Below are positions 33,361 through 43,040 of a DNA stretch of 64,000 bases, piece after piece. Every line of letters begins with the position of its first letter. Positions within the stretch are counted from its first letter, which is position 1. The DNA comes from Pleurocapsa minor GSE-CHR-MK 17-07R (GTDB lineage: Bacteria; Chloroflexota; Anaerolineae; Aggregatilineales; Phototrophicaceae), in contig JAHHHY010000003.1 in the NCBI GenBank assembly GCA_019359125.1, forward strand, positions 215,853 through 279,852. The letters run 5' to 3'. A program made the translations under genes and the position numbers. Below the pieces are notes generated by a model, which was not told the DNA's origin, made no database searches, and was given only the letters and a program-made list of their open reading frames with translations.

Positions 33361-34998
33361 GTGAAAAATCGACTCTTTCGCTTGCTGGGGATCACCGCGT
33401 TCGCAGGTGTGGTGCTGGTGTCAGCTGTCAGCGCACAGTCTGATGAGCAGGTGTTCACCGGCACCATCAACAGCGGCACGCCCGACACCTATGAGATTTC
33501 CCTCACGGCAGGCCAGGCCGTCCTGATTACCGCCGAGGCTACCTCAGGCGATCTGGATACCTACCTGCGCCTGCTCGATCCCAATCGGGCGATTGTGGGC
33601 GAAAACGATGACCGCCGCCTCGGCGTCATCACCGACTCGGCGCTGGGCGTCGTGGCAGAGATCACCGGCACCTACACCATCGAGATGACGCGCTATCCCG
33701 AAGCGCCCAGCAGCGGCAACTACGAGCTGGTCGTGCGCACGGGCGATCCCTCGATCCTGAGCGCGCTGAATGAGCTGATGACGCGCATTGAGTTCACCGG
33801 CCCGGCCGAGTTTATCGACACGCAGCACTTCCGCATCCACTACACCACCAGCGGCGCCGATGCCGTCACCGCCGAGTATCTGGATGAAGTGGCCAAGGCC
33901 GCTGAGGAATTCTATAACATTCAGGTCAATCAGCTCGGTTTTGCCGCGCCCCCGTCCGACGAACAGATGGGTGGTAACAGCCTGATCGACGTGTACGTCA
34001 CCGATCTGCTGGGCGAAGAAGAGGGCGGCGCGCTCGGTTACGTCAGCCCGGAAACTGTCATCGGCGATAACCCGAATACCCAGCAGACGGAAACCGGCGC
34101 CACCGCCACCTACATGGTGATCGACAACGACTATGATCCGTCGCAGGCTGATACCAGCAATTCGGCCGATTCGATCGCCCTGATGCGCACCACCTTCACC
34201 CACGAGCTGAACCATGTGCTCCAGTTTGGCTATGATGGCAATGACTCGCATGGCTGGTTCTTCGAGGCGACTGCCTCGTGGATTGAAACCATCACCGCTG
34301 GTGAGGACGAAGATGCCACTGGCTACGTGGCCTACAACTACACCTATCCGGAAATCTGCTTCGGCACGCTGACAGATCCTGAAGCCGGTTCGCTGCAATA
34401 TGGCGACTGGACGTTCATGCAGATGCTGGCCGACCAGTTTGGCACCGACAGCGTGCGCCAGTACTGGGAATTCATCGCCCAGTTTGACGGCTGGGGATCG
34501 CTGGAGCAGTTCAGCGCGGCACGCGGCCTGACGGTGCCCGACCTGGTGGAGGCCTATCGCCTGAAGAACCTGGCGCGCGATTACGCGCTGGCGCCCTCGT
34601 TCAACGCGACCGTGTATCTGGAAAACACGATTGCCGATGTCGGCCTGTGGACGTTCAGCGGGCTGGGCATTCAGGAGCTGGGCGCCAATTACTTCCGCCT
34701 GGATCTGCCGCCGGGACAGTACAATGCTGCCCTGGTGGGTGCTGGCAGCGGCCTGGAAATCTGGGCGGCTGGCGTGATCGGCACGGAAAAAGTCGAGGCG
34801 ATTCGCCTGTCCACCGGCGGTACCTTTGACACCACGCCGTACGATGAAACCTACCTGATGGTGTTCAACCGCAGCTACAATGCCGATGCCGACGCGTGCA
34901 GCTACGCTAACTATGACATCGAAGTCAGCGCCGGCAAGAGCGCGCCCGCCCCGATCACCTACGTGTTCCCGGCGACGCATTTCGAGACGCTGCGCTAG
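33361..34998 (+). CDS. Secreted zinc metallopeptidase with PPC domain
   Basis: 545 aa with a GTG start. Signal peptide to about residue 26 (GVVLVSAVSAQ). A PPC-like sandwich (YEISLTAGQAVLITAEAT) precedes the peptidase domain. The zinc site FTHELNHVLQFGY is at about residue 279, with the downstream W-F-F-E-A-T-A-S-W-I-E supplying the likely third ligand. An upstream IDVYVTDL segment and a following YGDWTFMQMLADQFG fit M6-like or thermolysin-like secreted proteases. The catalytic residues are intact, in contrast to the protein at 21897-24194. Secreted and probably cell-wall or surface located. Confidence 0.8.
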   Translation: MKNRLFRLLGITAFAGVVLVSAVSAQSDEQVFTGTINSGTPDTYEISLTAGQAVLITAEATSGDLDTYLRLLDPNRAIVGENDDRRLGVITDSALGVVAEITGTYTIEMTRYPEAPSSGNYELVVRTGDPSILSALNELMTRIEFTGPAEFIDTQHFRIHYTTSGADAVTAEYLDEVAKAAEEFYNIQVNQLGFAAPPSDEQMGGNSLIDVYVTDLLGEEEGGALGYVSPETVIGDNPNTQQTETGATATYMVIDNDYDPSQADTSNSADSIALMRTTFTHELNHVLQFGYDGNDSHGWFFEATASWIETITAGEDEDATGYVAYNYTYPEICFGTLTDPEAGSLQYGDWTFMQMLADQFGTDSVRQYWEFIAQFDGWGSLEQFSAARGLTVPDLVEAYRLKNLARDYALAPSFNATVYLENTIADVGLWTFSGLGIQELGANYFRLDLPPGQYNAALVGAGSGLEIWAAGVIGTEKVEAIRLSTGGTFDTTPYDETYLMVFNRSYNADADACSYANYDIEVSAGKSAPAPITYVFPATHFETLR

Positions 34999-35018
34999 AA
35001 CTCAGGCGCACAACCACT

Positions 35019-35132
35019 AGCCTCACCCCGGACTTCGTCCGACCCGCTCTTTCGAGAGCCTCCGAAAACAGACAGTCTTTGCCCTCTCCATTTTCATGGA
35101 GAGGGCGGCTTGCGCAGCAAGCGGGTGAGGCT
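35019..35132. repeat. Palindromic intergenic repeat (CCTCACCC-bounded)
   Basis: The outer pair AGCCTCACCC / GGGTGAGGCT encloses an inner hairpin GCCCTCTCC-attttcat-GGAGAGGGC (35081-35106). It lies between convergent genes, 21 bases from each. Related to 13566-13653. Confidence 0.75.
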
Positions 35133-35152
35133 GCTGTCTGATCTTCCAGCAA

Positions 35153-36100
35153 TTACCCCGGCAGCGTGTACCGACTGAAAAACGCCCACATCGCCTCGCT
35201 GGCGTCGATACTGTCGGTGATGCGCCCCAGCGGCGAACGATTGACAGCAGTGCTGCCCGGCCATGTGTGGCCGCCTTCCGCCACGGTATACAGCACCACT
35301 TCCACGTCCGCATCACAGCCAGAATACGACGTCATGCTGACATCGTCCGCGATGAACACATCCGCTTCGGTGATGGTGCAGCCGTCGCGCTCGGCCCACT
35401 CACGCGCCCAGTCCTCCACCGGCGGCAGAATGCCGAACTGCCCGTCGTATGGCACGATGCGGTCGGCTGTACCGTGAAAGGCGATGACCGGCATCGGGCG
35501 CGCCGGGGCACATTCGCCGAAGCTGCCATACGCCCCGGCCACGCTGCCAAAGGCCGCCACAGTATCGGCCATCTGGCAGGCGAAACGATTGCTCATGCCG
35601 CCGCCGTTGCTCAGCCCGTTGATGTACACGCGCGCTGTATCGACACAGCCGGTCTGCACCAGCGCATCAATCAGCGCCGACAGAAAGCCAACATCGTCCG
35701 CCGTATTCGGGGCGATCAGCCCCAGCAGGCCGATGCTGCCCGAATTCCAGCGCGCCGGCTCGCCCAGCCCCTGCGGATAAACCGCCATCAGGCCATATGA
35801 TTCCGCGAGGCGGTTCCACTGGCTGTACGCTTCCTGTTCGGGCGCGCCGCTGGCGAAGCCATGCAGCGTCAGCACCAGCGGATAACGTTCGCCGTCCGGG
35901 GGCGTGTCCGGAAGGTACAGCCGATAGCTGCGCTCCACGCCATCGACGCTCAGCGTATACACCGTTGTCTGCCCGCGCGAGTCATCCGGCAGGGCACAGC
36001 CGGCCTGCGCGCTGACTGGCAGGGCGCCCGGCCAAAGCATGAGCATCACGCACAACCCTGCAAACACCGTGACCCACAGGCGCATTCTGTTGACTGGCAT
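35153..36100 (-). CDS. Secreted LpqC/PHB-depolymerase-type esterase
   Basis: 315 aa alpha/beta hydrolase with a signal peptide (VMLMLWPGALPVSAQ). YPLVLTLHGFASG is the oxyanion region, YINGLSNGGGMSNRFAC holds the nucleophile Ser in GLSNG at about residue 166, VIAFHGTADRIVPYDG the Asp, and VAEGGHTWPGS the His. The family covers polyhydroxybutyrate depolymerases and feruloyl or acetyl-xylan esterases, so the natural substrate is open. It is exported. Two Cys pairs (GCALP, SGCDAD and others) may form disulfides. Confidence 0.88.
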   Translation of the reverse strand: MPVNRMRLWVTVFAGLCVMLMLWPGALPVSAQAGCALPDDSRGQTTVYTLSVDGVERSYRLYLPDTPPDGERYPLVLTLHGFASGAPEQEAYSQWNRLAESYGLMAVYPQGLGEPARWNSGSIGLLGLIAPNTADDVGFLSALIDALVQTGCVDTARVYINGLSNGGGMSNRFACQMADTVAAFGSVAGAYGSFGECAPARPMPVIAFHGTADRIVPYDGQFGILPPVEDWAREWAERDGCTITEADVFIADDVSMTSYSGCDADVEVVLYTVAEGGHTWPGSTAVNRSPLGRITDSIDASEAMWAFFSRYTLPG

Positions 36101-36148
36101 ATGTCCCTCAAATGGTATGTCTGACCGAATATCCCAATGGTAGCGGAT

Positions 36149-36583
36149 TTACGCGTCAGGTGTGCTGGCGACTTCGCGGGGTGCGGGCATAGCCGCGCGC
36201 ACCGGGGGCGCAAAGCCAAGCGCGTCGATCTGGGCGGCATATGATTCCGGGGTGAGCGATTTGTCGCGGCGAGCGCGCTTTTGCAAATAGCTGAGGCGAT
36301 ACAGGCGCGCGGCATGCGCGGCGTCCTCGGCCGTGCGGATGTAAAACGTAATCCAGCCACTGTCGCGCAGCAGGTGATGCAGGCCAGCCGCGCCACTGGC
36401 GACCAGCGCCTCGCGCAGCTTCACCGTGTAGGGAATATCGACCATGCCATTGTTCAGATGCACATGCCCGACTTCCACATTGCCCAGCGAAAACTCAACG
36501 CCGCCAAAGCGGTGCGGCGCTGCCGAAATGCCATCCCAGCCGCTGACTGTTTCGATAACCTGATTGACCCATTCACGCATCAT
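36149..36583 (-). CDS. DUF5519 (luciferase-like) family protein
   Basis: 144 aa. PHRFGGVEFSLGNVEVGHVH, VDIPYTVKLREAL, GLHHLLRDSGWITFYIR and HAARLYRLSYL match the DUF5519 family annotated as a luciferase domain. It is small and cytoplasmic, with no known reaction. Its C-terminal 30 residues are Ala/Pro-rich and probably disordered. AGAGG precedes the Met-Met start. Neighbours are a secreted esterase and the surface-protein island, and neither suggests a role. Confidence 0.75.
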   Translation of the reverse strand: MMREWVNQVIETVSGWDGISAAPHRFGGVEFSLGNVEVGHVHLNNGMVDIPYTVKLREALVASGAAGLHHLLRDSGWITFYIRTAEDAAHAARLYRLSYLQKRARRDKSLTPESYAAQIDALGFAPPVRAAMPAPREVASTPDA

Positions 36584-36643
36584 GATTGACCTCTATCACT
36601 ACAGCCAATCAGACGCATTTTCCCCGCAGCTTCTTTCGGGCGA

Positions 36644-39106
36644 TCACGCGGCCGGGCCGATCAGCGGCTCCTCGGCAGTGGCCTGCGCCACCCAGCCCAG
36701 CAGATTCTCAAAGGTGCGCACCTGCCACCAGCGCAGGCCGTCAGCCTCAACCGGCCCGCCAATGATGGTGACCTGTTCGTTGAAGTCCAGCCCGTCGATG
36801 CTGTTGGCGAAGATGGTAGGCGCATCGCGCAGGTTGATGCCATCGAAGTAGACCACGCGCACAATCTGCCCCACCACAAAGTCAGTCGCGGGGGGCGCCC
36901 CGCCCGTATCCGGCTGTCCCACCGGCGCAAACGTCGGCTGTGCAGCATTTGGCTGGGCAGGCGGGACGGCCGGCGGTACGTCCAGCGTGCTGGTCACCCA
37001 TTCCACGGCCAGCGCATCAGCCACCTGCGCGGTGATTTCCTCGGCATTGCCATTGACCTCGGCTACGAAGTAGCGGCGTGCACCATTTTCTTCAGTGACG
37101 ACCAGCACGGCATCGCGCACCGGGCTCCATTCCACGCGCACAGGCGCGCTATTCCCCAGCACGCTCGTCACCGGCACGCCGTCCGCGCGATAGAGCTGCA
37201 CCGCGCCGCCCGCCCCGCCAGACGACGCCAGCATGTAGACCTGCCCGTTGGTGCGCTCGACCGCGTTACGCACATACAGCCCGGCTGCGCTGCCGTTATA
37301 AATCACCGATTCGGCACGTGTCGCCCGGTCGATGCGGCGCACAGCCGACACGCCATCGGGGCCGATGCCGCTGACGATCACGCTCTGCCCGTCCGCATTC
37401 CACGACGCAAATTCATAGCGATAGACGGGCGGCGGTGAGCTGGCGGTCGTAGCCCCCGGCACGGTATCGACAATCACGAAGGCGCGGCGGCCCTCGTCCA
37501 CCAGGTCGATCGTGACCAGCAGCGCATTGCTCTGGTAATTCCACTCGAAGTACACGCTGCGGCGGCGTTCCGGCGGATTGACCAGCGCGCATCCGGCATC
37601 CGGCGGGCAGTCGCGCGTGAGCTGATACGTCGGGTCGGTCGACGATGCAGTGATCGGCTCCAGGTACCACACGCCATCGTTGGACGAGTCATTCTGGCCC
37701 GCGCCGTCGCTGAAGGTGTCCACCAGGAAGGCCAGCAGGCGGCCATCCGGCGACCAGGCGAGCTGGCGCACGCGGGCGTTATTGTTCTCGGCATTTTCGG
37801 GCGGGAACTGCGAGAACGGGCTGGCCTGCAGGCGGTCGCCCGCCTCCCCGGCAGACCCCGCCAGATAAATCGCCCCGGCGGTGTCCACCCGCGCCACCTG
37901 CCCGGTGATGCTGTTTACGGCGAAGGTGGTCGCGCCGCCGGGCGGCGAATCGAACAGCGTGCCCACCAGCGAACCGCCCAGCGTGGTCAGCGCAAATGAG
38001 CGAATGCCCGGCACCGACGAGGTGGGCACGGGCGGCTGATTCAGGATCAGGTTGATATCGGTCGCGGCGGCCGTCTGAGTGGGCGGGATGGGCGTCTGCG
38101 TGACATCGCCAATCGACTGCGGCGTGGGCTGCGGGCCGCCCGGCGTGGGCGTGAACACCAGCGCGACCACGGTGCCCGGCTCCGGCGTGATAAAGGTCAG
38201 CGTGGGCGGCGCGACCAGCGGCGTCTGCGAGGCCAGCGCATTGACCGTGGCCGCGATGTCATTGATGGCATTGGCGGTGGCCAGCAGCGCGGCAGCCGTC
38301 GCCGTGCCCGCATCATCCTGACGCTGGCCAATCGGCGCGAACGTCGACGTGGCCTGCACAGCCGTCGCCGGGATGGGCGTCGGGAACAGCGTCGGCGAGG
38401 GTACCGGCGTGAAGGTCGACGGCGGCAGCGTGGGCAGCACGACCAGCGCCAGCGTCGCGGTATCTGTCGGGCGCGGCGTAAACGTGAGCGTTGGGCTGGG
38501 TGTCGATGTACTGGTCGGCGGCGGCGTGCGCGTCAGCGTGCTGGTGGGGATAATCGGCAGCGGCGTGGGCGATGGCAGCGCGGTCGGCGTATTCGTCGGG
38601 CTGGGCGTATACGTCGCGGTCGCCGTGTCCGTCGGACGCGGCGTGAAGGTGCTGGTGCTGGTCGGCGTCGGGCTGGACGTATCGGTGGCACGCGGCGTAT
38701 TGCTGGGCGTGCGCGTGGCTGTCGGCGTGGGTGTCGCAGTATTCGTTGGCGTATTGCTGGGCGTGTTCGTGGCGGTGGCCGTCGGCGAAGGCGTCAGCGT
38801 GCCCGTCGGCGTACTGCTGGGCGTGAAAGTGCTGCTGGGCGTCAGTGTGTGTGTGCTGGTCAGGCTGGGGGTGGCCGTCAGCGTCGCCGACGCGGTGCCG
38901 GTCAGCGTCAAAGTGGGTGGGACGACGGTCGCGCTGGGCGTGGCCGACTGGGTCTCGGTTGGCAAGGTAGTGAGGGTGGGCGGCTGCGTCTGGCTGGCGG
39001 TCAGCGTGGGCGCCACGGTGGGCGTGACCGCCTCAGGGACAGCAAAATTGCATGCGGCAAGCATCAGTCCGGCAGCGCACAACAGCCCTGCACACGCCTT
39101 GCGCAT
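36644..39106 (-). CDS. Surface lipoprotein: long Thr/Pro-rich stalk, beta-propeller, SH3b
   Basis: 820 aa. Lipobox LMLAAC at residue about 19. Residues about 25-255 are an almost pure Thr/Pro/Ser stalk of (T-x-T-P) type, long enough to span a wall or surface layer. A propeller-like region covers about 420-700 ([44 protein letters not shown]). The C-terminus (about 740-810) is an SH3b domain ([34 protein letters not shown]). The DNA of the stalk is a long quasi-repeat of GGCGTN-type units. It opens a cluster of exported proteins. Confidence 0.85.
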   Translation of the reverse strand: MRKACAGLLCAAGLMLAACNFAVPEAVTPTVAPTLTASQTQPPTLTTLPTETQSATPSATVVPPTLTLTGTASATLTATPSLTSTHTLTPSSTFTPSSTPTGTLTPSPTATATNTPSNTPTNTATPTPTATRTPSNTPRATDTSSPTPTSTSTFTPRPTDTATATYTPSPTNTPTALPSPTPLPIIPTSTLTRTPPPTSTSTPSPTLTFTPRPTDTATLALVVLPTLPPSTFTPVPSPTLFPTPIPATAVQATSTFAPIGQRQDDAGTATAAALLATANAINDIAATVNALASQTPLVAPPTLTFITPEPGTVVALVFTPTPGGPQPTPQSIGDVTQTPIPPTQTAAATDINLILNQPPVPTSSVPGIRSFALTTLGGSLVGTLFDSPPGGATTFAVNSITGQVARVDTAGAIYLAGSAGEAGDRLQASPFSQFPPENAENNNARVRQLAWSPDGRLLAFLVDTFSDGAGQNDSSNDGVWYLEPITASSTDPTYQLTRDCPPDAGCALVNPPERRRSVYFEWNYQSNALLVTIDLVDEGRRAFVIVDTVPGATTASSPPPVYRYEFASWNADGQSVIVSGIGPDGVSAVRRIDRATRAESVIYNGSAAGLYVRNAVERTNGQVYMLASSGGAGGAVQLYRADGVPVTSVLGNSAPVRVEWSPVRDAVLVVTEENGARRYFVAEVNGNAEEITAQVADALAVEWVTSTLDVPPAVPPAQPNAAQPTFAPVGQPDTGGAPPATDFVVGQIVRVVYFDGINLRDAPTIFANSIDGLDFNEQVTIIGGPVEADGLRWWQVRTFENLLGWVAQATAEEPLIGPAA

Positions 39107-39219
39107 GGCCTATCCCCCTTACAGCAGTCGATTCACGTCATTGTTTCAGTATACAGCCGCACAGTCTTTGCCGCCCGCCGCGCGCTTCACGGCTGTCCTG
39201 CGCAACCCATGCGCCGGGC

Positions 39220-40452
39220 TTACTCCAGCCGCCGCAGCACCTCGTCGGCCACCGTCATGATCGACTGGGCCTTGTCGCGCATGTCGCGGCTTGGCGCATT
39301 TTCATACACCGATTGGGCGGCCTGTCGCATCGCCAGGGCGGCGCTGCGGGTCGATTTCCAGATATCGGGCACGGGCGGCGGCGGCGTCTGCGGCTCGACA
39401 AACGAGACGATGCTGGAGGCCACATAGCCCGTCCGGCCGTCATGCTCCAGCTTGTACCAGGTATAGCCGGTCAGCGGAGGGCTGATATTCGGATAGATTA
39501 CAACCGCGTCGCCCGTGCGCAGCACATCGAGGATGGTGCCGTTCAGGCTGGGCAGCGACCGAAAGCGCGCGCCCGTGGGCGGGGCCTTGATGAGGGCATC
39601 CCGCGGCGTGCCAAAATTCCAGTTGGGGCCGGGGGCGGGATAATCGCGGTTGTTGTCGCTGGCCAGAATCTGGCGCAGATTCAGCGCGCCCTGCACGTTG
39701 TACGTCTGCCAGCGGCGGTTGAAGCCGGGGCCATGCGAGAAAATGCACGCGCCAATCACATTGGGGAAGCGCCGCCAGACAGACGCGGCCAGAATCAGCC
39801 GGGAGGCGTAATCGGCATCGCTCCAGCCGGCAGCGCGCCAGCCGTCATAGCCGCCCGCCACATCGCGCCCGACTTCCGTCAGCACAATCGGCGGTGGGGG
39901 AAGCCCCAGCCGTGCCGCGCGCGCATTCCAGATTTCCAGGCGGCCGATGTGATTCGGCTCGCGCAGCGGCTGGTCATTGAAGTATTCATGCAGGCCCAGC
40001 ACATGCTGGCCACGGTGGCGCGCCAGCTCGTGCAGCAGCAGGTCAAACATGCCGCTGTTCACCAGCACCGGGTCCGGCTGGCTGAGGCCAAAGTTGCCCA
40101 CGCACAGGCGAATCCCGCGTGAGGCCGCCAGCTGCATCACGTCGGCCAGCCACGCCATCAGGCCGGGCACGCGCTCCGGATTATGGCCGTCCGGCTCGTT
40201 CAGCACCTGATGGGCGATATTGTTATACGGGCGCAGCGTGCTGACGAAGTCAGCGGGGCGCGTTTTCAGGTCCAGCTCGTGGTCATCGGGGCGATAGGCG
40301 CGATGAATGACGAGGGCATCAATTTTGGCGGCCAGCCCGACGGCCCAGGCCAGATCGTCCATGACCAGCACCACGCGTGGCCGCATCAGGCGGATCGCAT
40401 CGACGGCCTCGGCTTTATCGGTGGTATTTGCGAGGATATTGAGGCCAAACAT
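39220..40452 (-). CDS. Clan-A-like TIM-barrel glycoside hydrolase with SH3b
   Basis: 410 aa. Residues 1-290 look like a (beta/alpha)8 hydrolase: VLNEPD carries the likely acid/base Glu at 86 and IVLTEVG the likely nucleophile Glu at 193, as in GH5/GH39-type enzymes. The sequence HVLGLHEYF between them and IGACIFSHGPG after them fit barrel strands. An SH3b domain follows (about 310-365: GTILDVLRTGDAVVIYPN, WYKLEHDGRTGYVASS). A helical tail ends the protein. No signal peptide is visible at this start, so it may be cytoplasmic, exported by another route or mis-started. Confidence 0.72.
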   Translation of the reverse strand: MFGLNILANTTDKAEAVDAIRLMRPRVVLVMDDLAWAVGLAAKIDALVIHRAYRPDDHELDLKTRPADFVSTLRPYNNIAHQVLNEPDGHNPERVPGLMAWLADVMQLAASRGIRLCVGNFGLSQPDPVLVNSGMFDLLLHELARHRGQHVLGLHEYFNDQPLREPNHIGRLEIWNARAARLGLPPPPIVLTEVGRDVAGGYDGWRAAGWSDADYASRLILAASVWRRFPNVIGACIFSHGPGFNRRWQTYNVQGALNLRQILASDNNRDYPAPGPNWNFGTPRDALIKAPPTGARFRSLPSLNGTILDVLRTGDAVVIYPNISPPLTGYTWYKLEHDGRTGYVASSIVSFVEPQTPPPPVPDIWKSTRSAALAMRQAAQSVYENAPSRDMRDKAQSIMTVADEVLRRLE

Positions 40453-40547
40453 GGGTGCCCCTGTTCGCCCCCTGGTGAAGGCGCGGGGCGCACATGTTTG
40501 GCGCGCCCCGCGAACAGTCGATTAAAAGGTGTGCTGCATCACCCGCA

Positions 40548-42797
40548 CTAGAACGGCTCGGTTGGCTCCAGCGTGGGCGTTGGGCCTTGCGGCGCCTGGC
40601 CGAACGGCGTCACCGTGGCACCGGGCACCGGCGTAATCACCGGCGCGCCGATATTCGGATTGGTAATCACGTTGCCATTGGCATCCAGCGCGATCCCCTG
40701 CCCTACGGCGCCGGCAAACAGCGTCAGGTCGGTCAGCATGAGCGCAAGGTCACCTTCCAGCCCCAGATCAGGGTTGCTGGTGTCGCTGATAATCAGCAGA
40801 TACTGGCCCGTCTCCGGAATCAGAATCTGCGGCAGCGAGAAGTAATCCACGTCACGGTTCAGCGAACCATTGGCGAAGAACGAAGTCGGGTTGTTGAACG
40901 CGCTGATCGAGAAGGTCGGCGCGATATTGCCGCGCACGCGCAGCGCCTCCAGGCGGAAGGTCTGCCCGGCGGTGCCGTCAAAGCAGAAGCCCAGCACGCG
41001 CTCATTCGAGTCCAGCGGCACTACTACCGGCGTCAGGTTGACCAGGCGCGGCAGAATCTGCACGCGCGTCTCAAACTGGAAGACACATTCGTTCTCGCCC
41101 ACGGGGCGGTCGGGCGGCAGCAGCGCGATGATGTTGGCGCGCACGATGCCAAACAGCGCATCCGCCTCATTCACCTGCCCCAGCGCCAGCGCGATCGTGC
41201 CTTCACCGACAGAGCCGGCGGCGGGCTGCGCGAAGCTGCACGACTCGATCAGCAGGCGCACGGCCTCGCGGATGTTGGTCATGATGCTGTTGAAGTCTTC
41301 CTGCAGCGGGAACAACTGCGGGTTGAACGTGCTCAGCAGCGAATTCGGGATGCTGATATTGCTCGGCTGAATCGGATACGCGCCGCACTGGATCGGCTGG
41401 CCAAGGGCCGCGTTCGTCCAGATGGTGCGAATTTCAGTCAGGGCCTGCCCGGCGATGTCCAGGCGCGCCAGCATCAGCCGCAGCGTATCGACATAGCTGT
41501 CAAACGTATTGTCCGAGAACGGCACGGCGTCGGCGATGATGCCGTCCAGCGGCGTCTCAAAGGCCGCCTGCGAGCTGAATTCCATCACGTCCGGGAAGAA
41601 CCGGATCCAGCCCAGCGTGCCTTCAAAATTGACCTGCAACCAGGTGTTGCCGTCCACGCGCCCCAGCACCGGCATGACGCTGTAGCGCGGCGGATTGGCC
41701 AGCACGGGATAGGCGATGCTCGGGCCAGCACGCAGACGCACGCCGCTGTTGACCAGGCGCACGGTCGTCGGGCTGGTCACTTCTGTCAGGCCTGCACGCG
41801 GATTTTCGAAGCCGCCATAAGGCACGGTGCGCGGATCGGCCACCGGCAGCGCGTTGATGTCGCCAGCCAGCAGCGTGACGACCGCCGTGCCGATCCAGCC
41901 CTGCTCGCCCAGCAGGGTGACGCGCAGCCATTCGCCATCGGCCGTGCGCGCCTGCACATCTTCAAATACCGTGGCGGCGTTGACAGTAGCCACCAGCTCC
42001 GCGCCAATGGCCGGGCTGATGCGCACATTCACGCCATCGCGATTGACCACGATATCCACGCCAGACGGCGGAATCGGGAACGACTGACCGGCATTGGGCG
42101 GGCGCGGGAACGGCGTGCGCGTGGGCGGCGCCGGGATAAATGTCGCCGTAGACGTAAACGTCGCCGTGGGCACCAGCGTCAGGCTGGGCAGCGGCGTCAG
42201 GCTGATGGTGGGCGTCAGCGTGATCGTCGGGGTAATCGTGGGCGCATTGATGCTGTACGCCTGGCTCTCGGTGAAGGTATTGCCGGGATTGGTGGTCGGG
42301 TCGCTGGGCGCGCTGACCGACGAGGTCAGCGTGGTATTGGTGACGAACGAGGCCGCGCGCACGCGGAAAATGATCGTCTCCAGGCTGGTGGCCGGCACCG
42401 GGCCCAGCAGGTTCGGGCACAATACGGTATTCGTATTCAGGAAGCACGAGTACAGGTTGCCCGGCGTGCTGCTGATCATGCTGACGAACTCGAAGCCCTT
42501 GTTCGTCAAATCGGTCGAGAGCGTCACCGTGCTTTGCGCGGCGGCGGCAGCGCCCACGTTGCGCAGCTCGATGATGATATTGACCAGGTCATTCTGGTTA
42601 TAGGTGGTCTGGTTGGGCGAGCGCGTGATGCTCTGAATCGTGAAGTCAGCTGTCTGGAAGCGGGCCGCCGCCACAGGCGCGGGGCTGGCAAACACATTGG
42701 CGCCCAGCACCAGCATGAGGGCCAGGGCAGCCATCAGCAGCAGGCCGCGCGGACGCGCCATCGCCTTGAAAAGTCTGCTCATCATTAAAGCTGGCAT
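40548..42797 (-). CDS. Secreted adhesin-like protein with CARDB/DUF11, two SH3b and PPC-like domains
   Basis: 749 aa. Signal peptide to about residue 45. A CARDB/DUF11-type sandwich (about 50-185: FTIQSITRSPNQTTYNQNDL, IIIELRNVGAAAAAQSTVTL), a Thr/Pro linker (about 190-240), and two SH3b domains (about 250-310, DGVNVRISPAIGAELVATV; about 345-410, SGVRLRAGPSIAYPVLA). A helical region (about 420-560) and a PPC-like sandwich near 600-710 (QTFRLEALRVRGNIAPTFSI, ETGQYLLIISD) complete it. It ends in a Pro/Thr tail. AAGGGGGG precedes the ATG. Confidence 0.82.
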   Translation of the reverse strand: MPALMMSRLFKAMARPRGLLLMAALALMLVLGANVFASPAPVAAARFQTADFTIQSITRSPNQTTYNQNDLVNIIIELRNVGAAAAAQSTVTLSTDLTNKGFEFVSMISSTPGNLYSCFLNTNTVLCPNLLGPVPATSLETIIFRVRAASFVTNTTLTSSVSAPSDPTTNPGNTFTESQAYSINAPTITPTITLTPTISLTPLPSLTLVPTATFTSTATFIPAPPTRTPFPRPPNAGQSFPIPPSGVDIVVNRDGVNVRISPAIGAELVATVNAATVFEDVQARTADGEWLRVTLLGEQGWIGTAVVTLLAGDINALPVADPRTVPYGGFENPRAGLTEVTSPTTVRLVNSGVRLRAGPSIAYPVLANPPRYSVMPVLGRVDGNTWLQVNFEGTLGWIRFFPDVMEFSSQAAFETPLDGIIADAVPFSDNTFDSYVDTLRLMLARLDIAGQALTEIRTIWTNAALGQPIQCGAYPIQPSNISIPNSLLSTFNPQLFPLQEDFNSIMTNIREAVRLLIESCSFAQPAAGSVGEGTIALALGQVNEADALFGIVRANIIALLPPDRPVGENECVFQFETRVQILPRLVNLTPVVVPLDSNERVLGFCFDGTAGQTFRLEALRVRGNIAPTFSISAFNNPTSFFANGSLNRDVDYFSLPQILIPETGQYLLIISDTSNPDLGLEGDLALMLTDLTLFAGAVGQGIALDANGNVITNPNIGAPVITPVPGATVTPFGQAPQGPTPTLEPTEPF

Positions 42798-43040
42798 AGC
42801 CCCCCTTTGTACCGACAGGCAAGCGCACGGCGCCGCGCCGACACCTGTGCGCTTTCTCGCGCTTTATCATTCCGATAATAACGAGATTTGGCCGTGCGCG
42901 CCAATGAGACGGCTGTCCTAATGAGTATGTTGTTAGAAGTGCCTGATGATCACGGGAAGCAGTCGCTAATTTTTCAGCGCCGTTCACGATACAGGGCTAC
43001 AGTGGTAGATGACGCAATATTATGGCAGGAGAAATTTGCA

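Noticed and set aside
40494-42788. 764-codon + ORF opposite the adhesin gene
   Set aside because: Arg/Gln/His-rich antisense product; the minus gene has a signal peptide and known domains.
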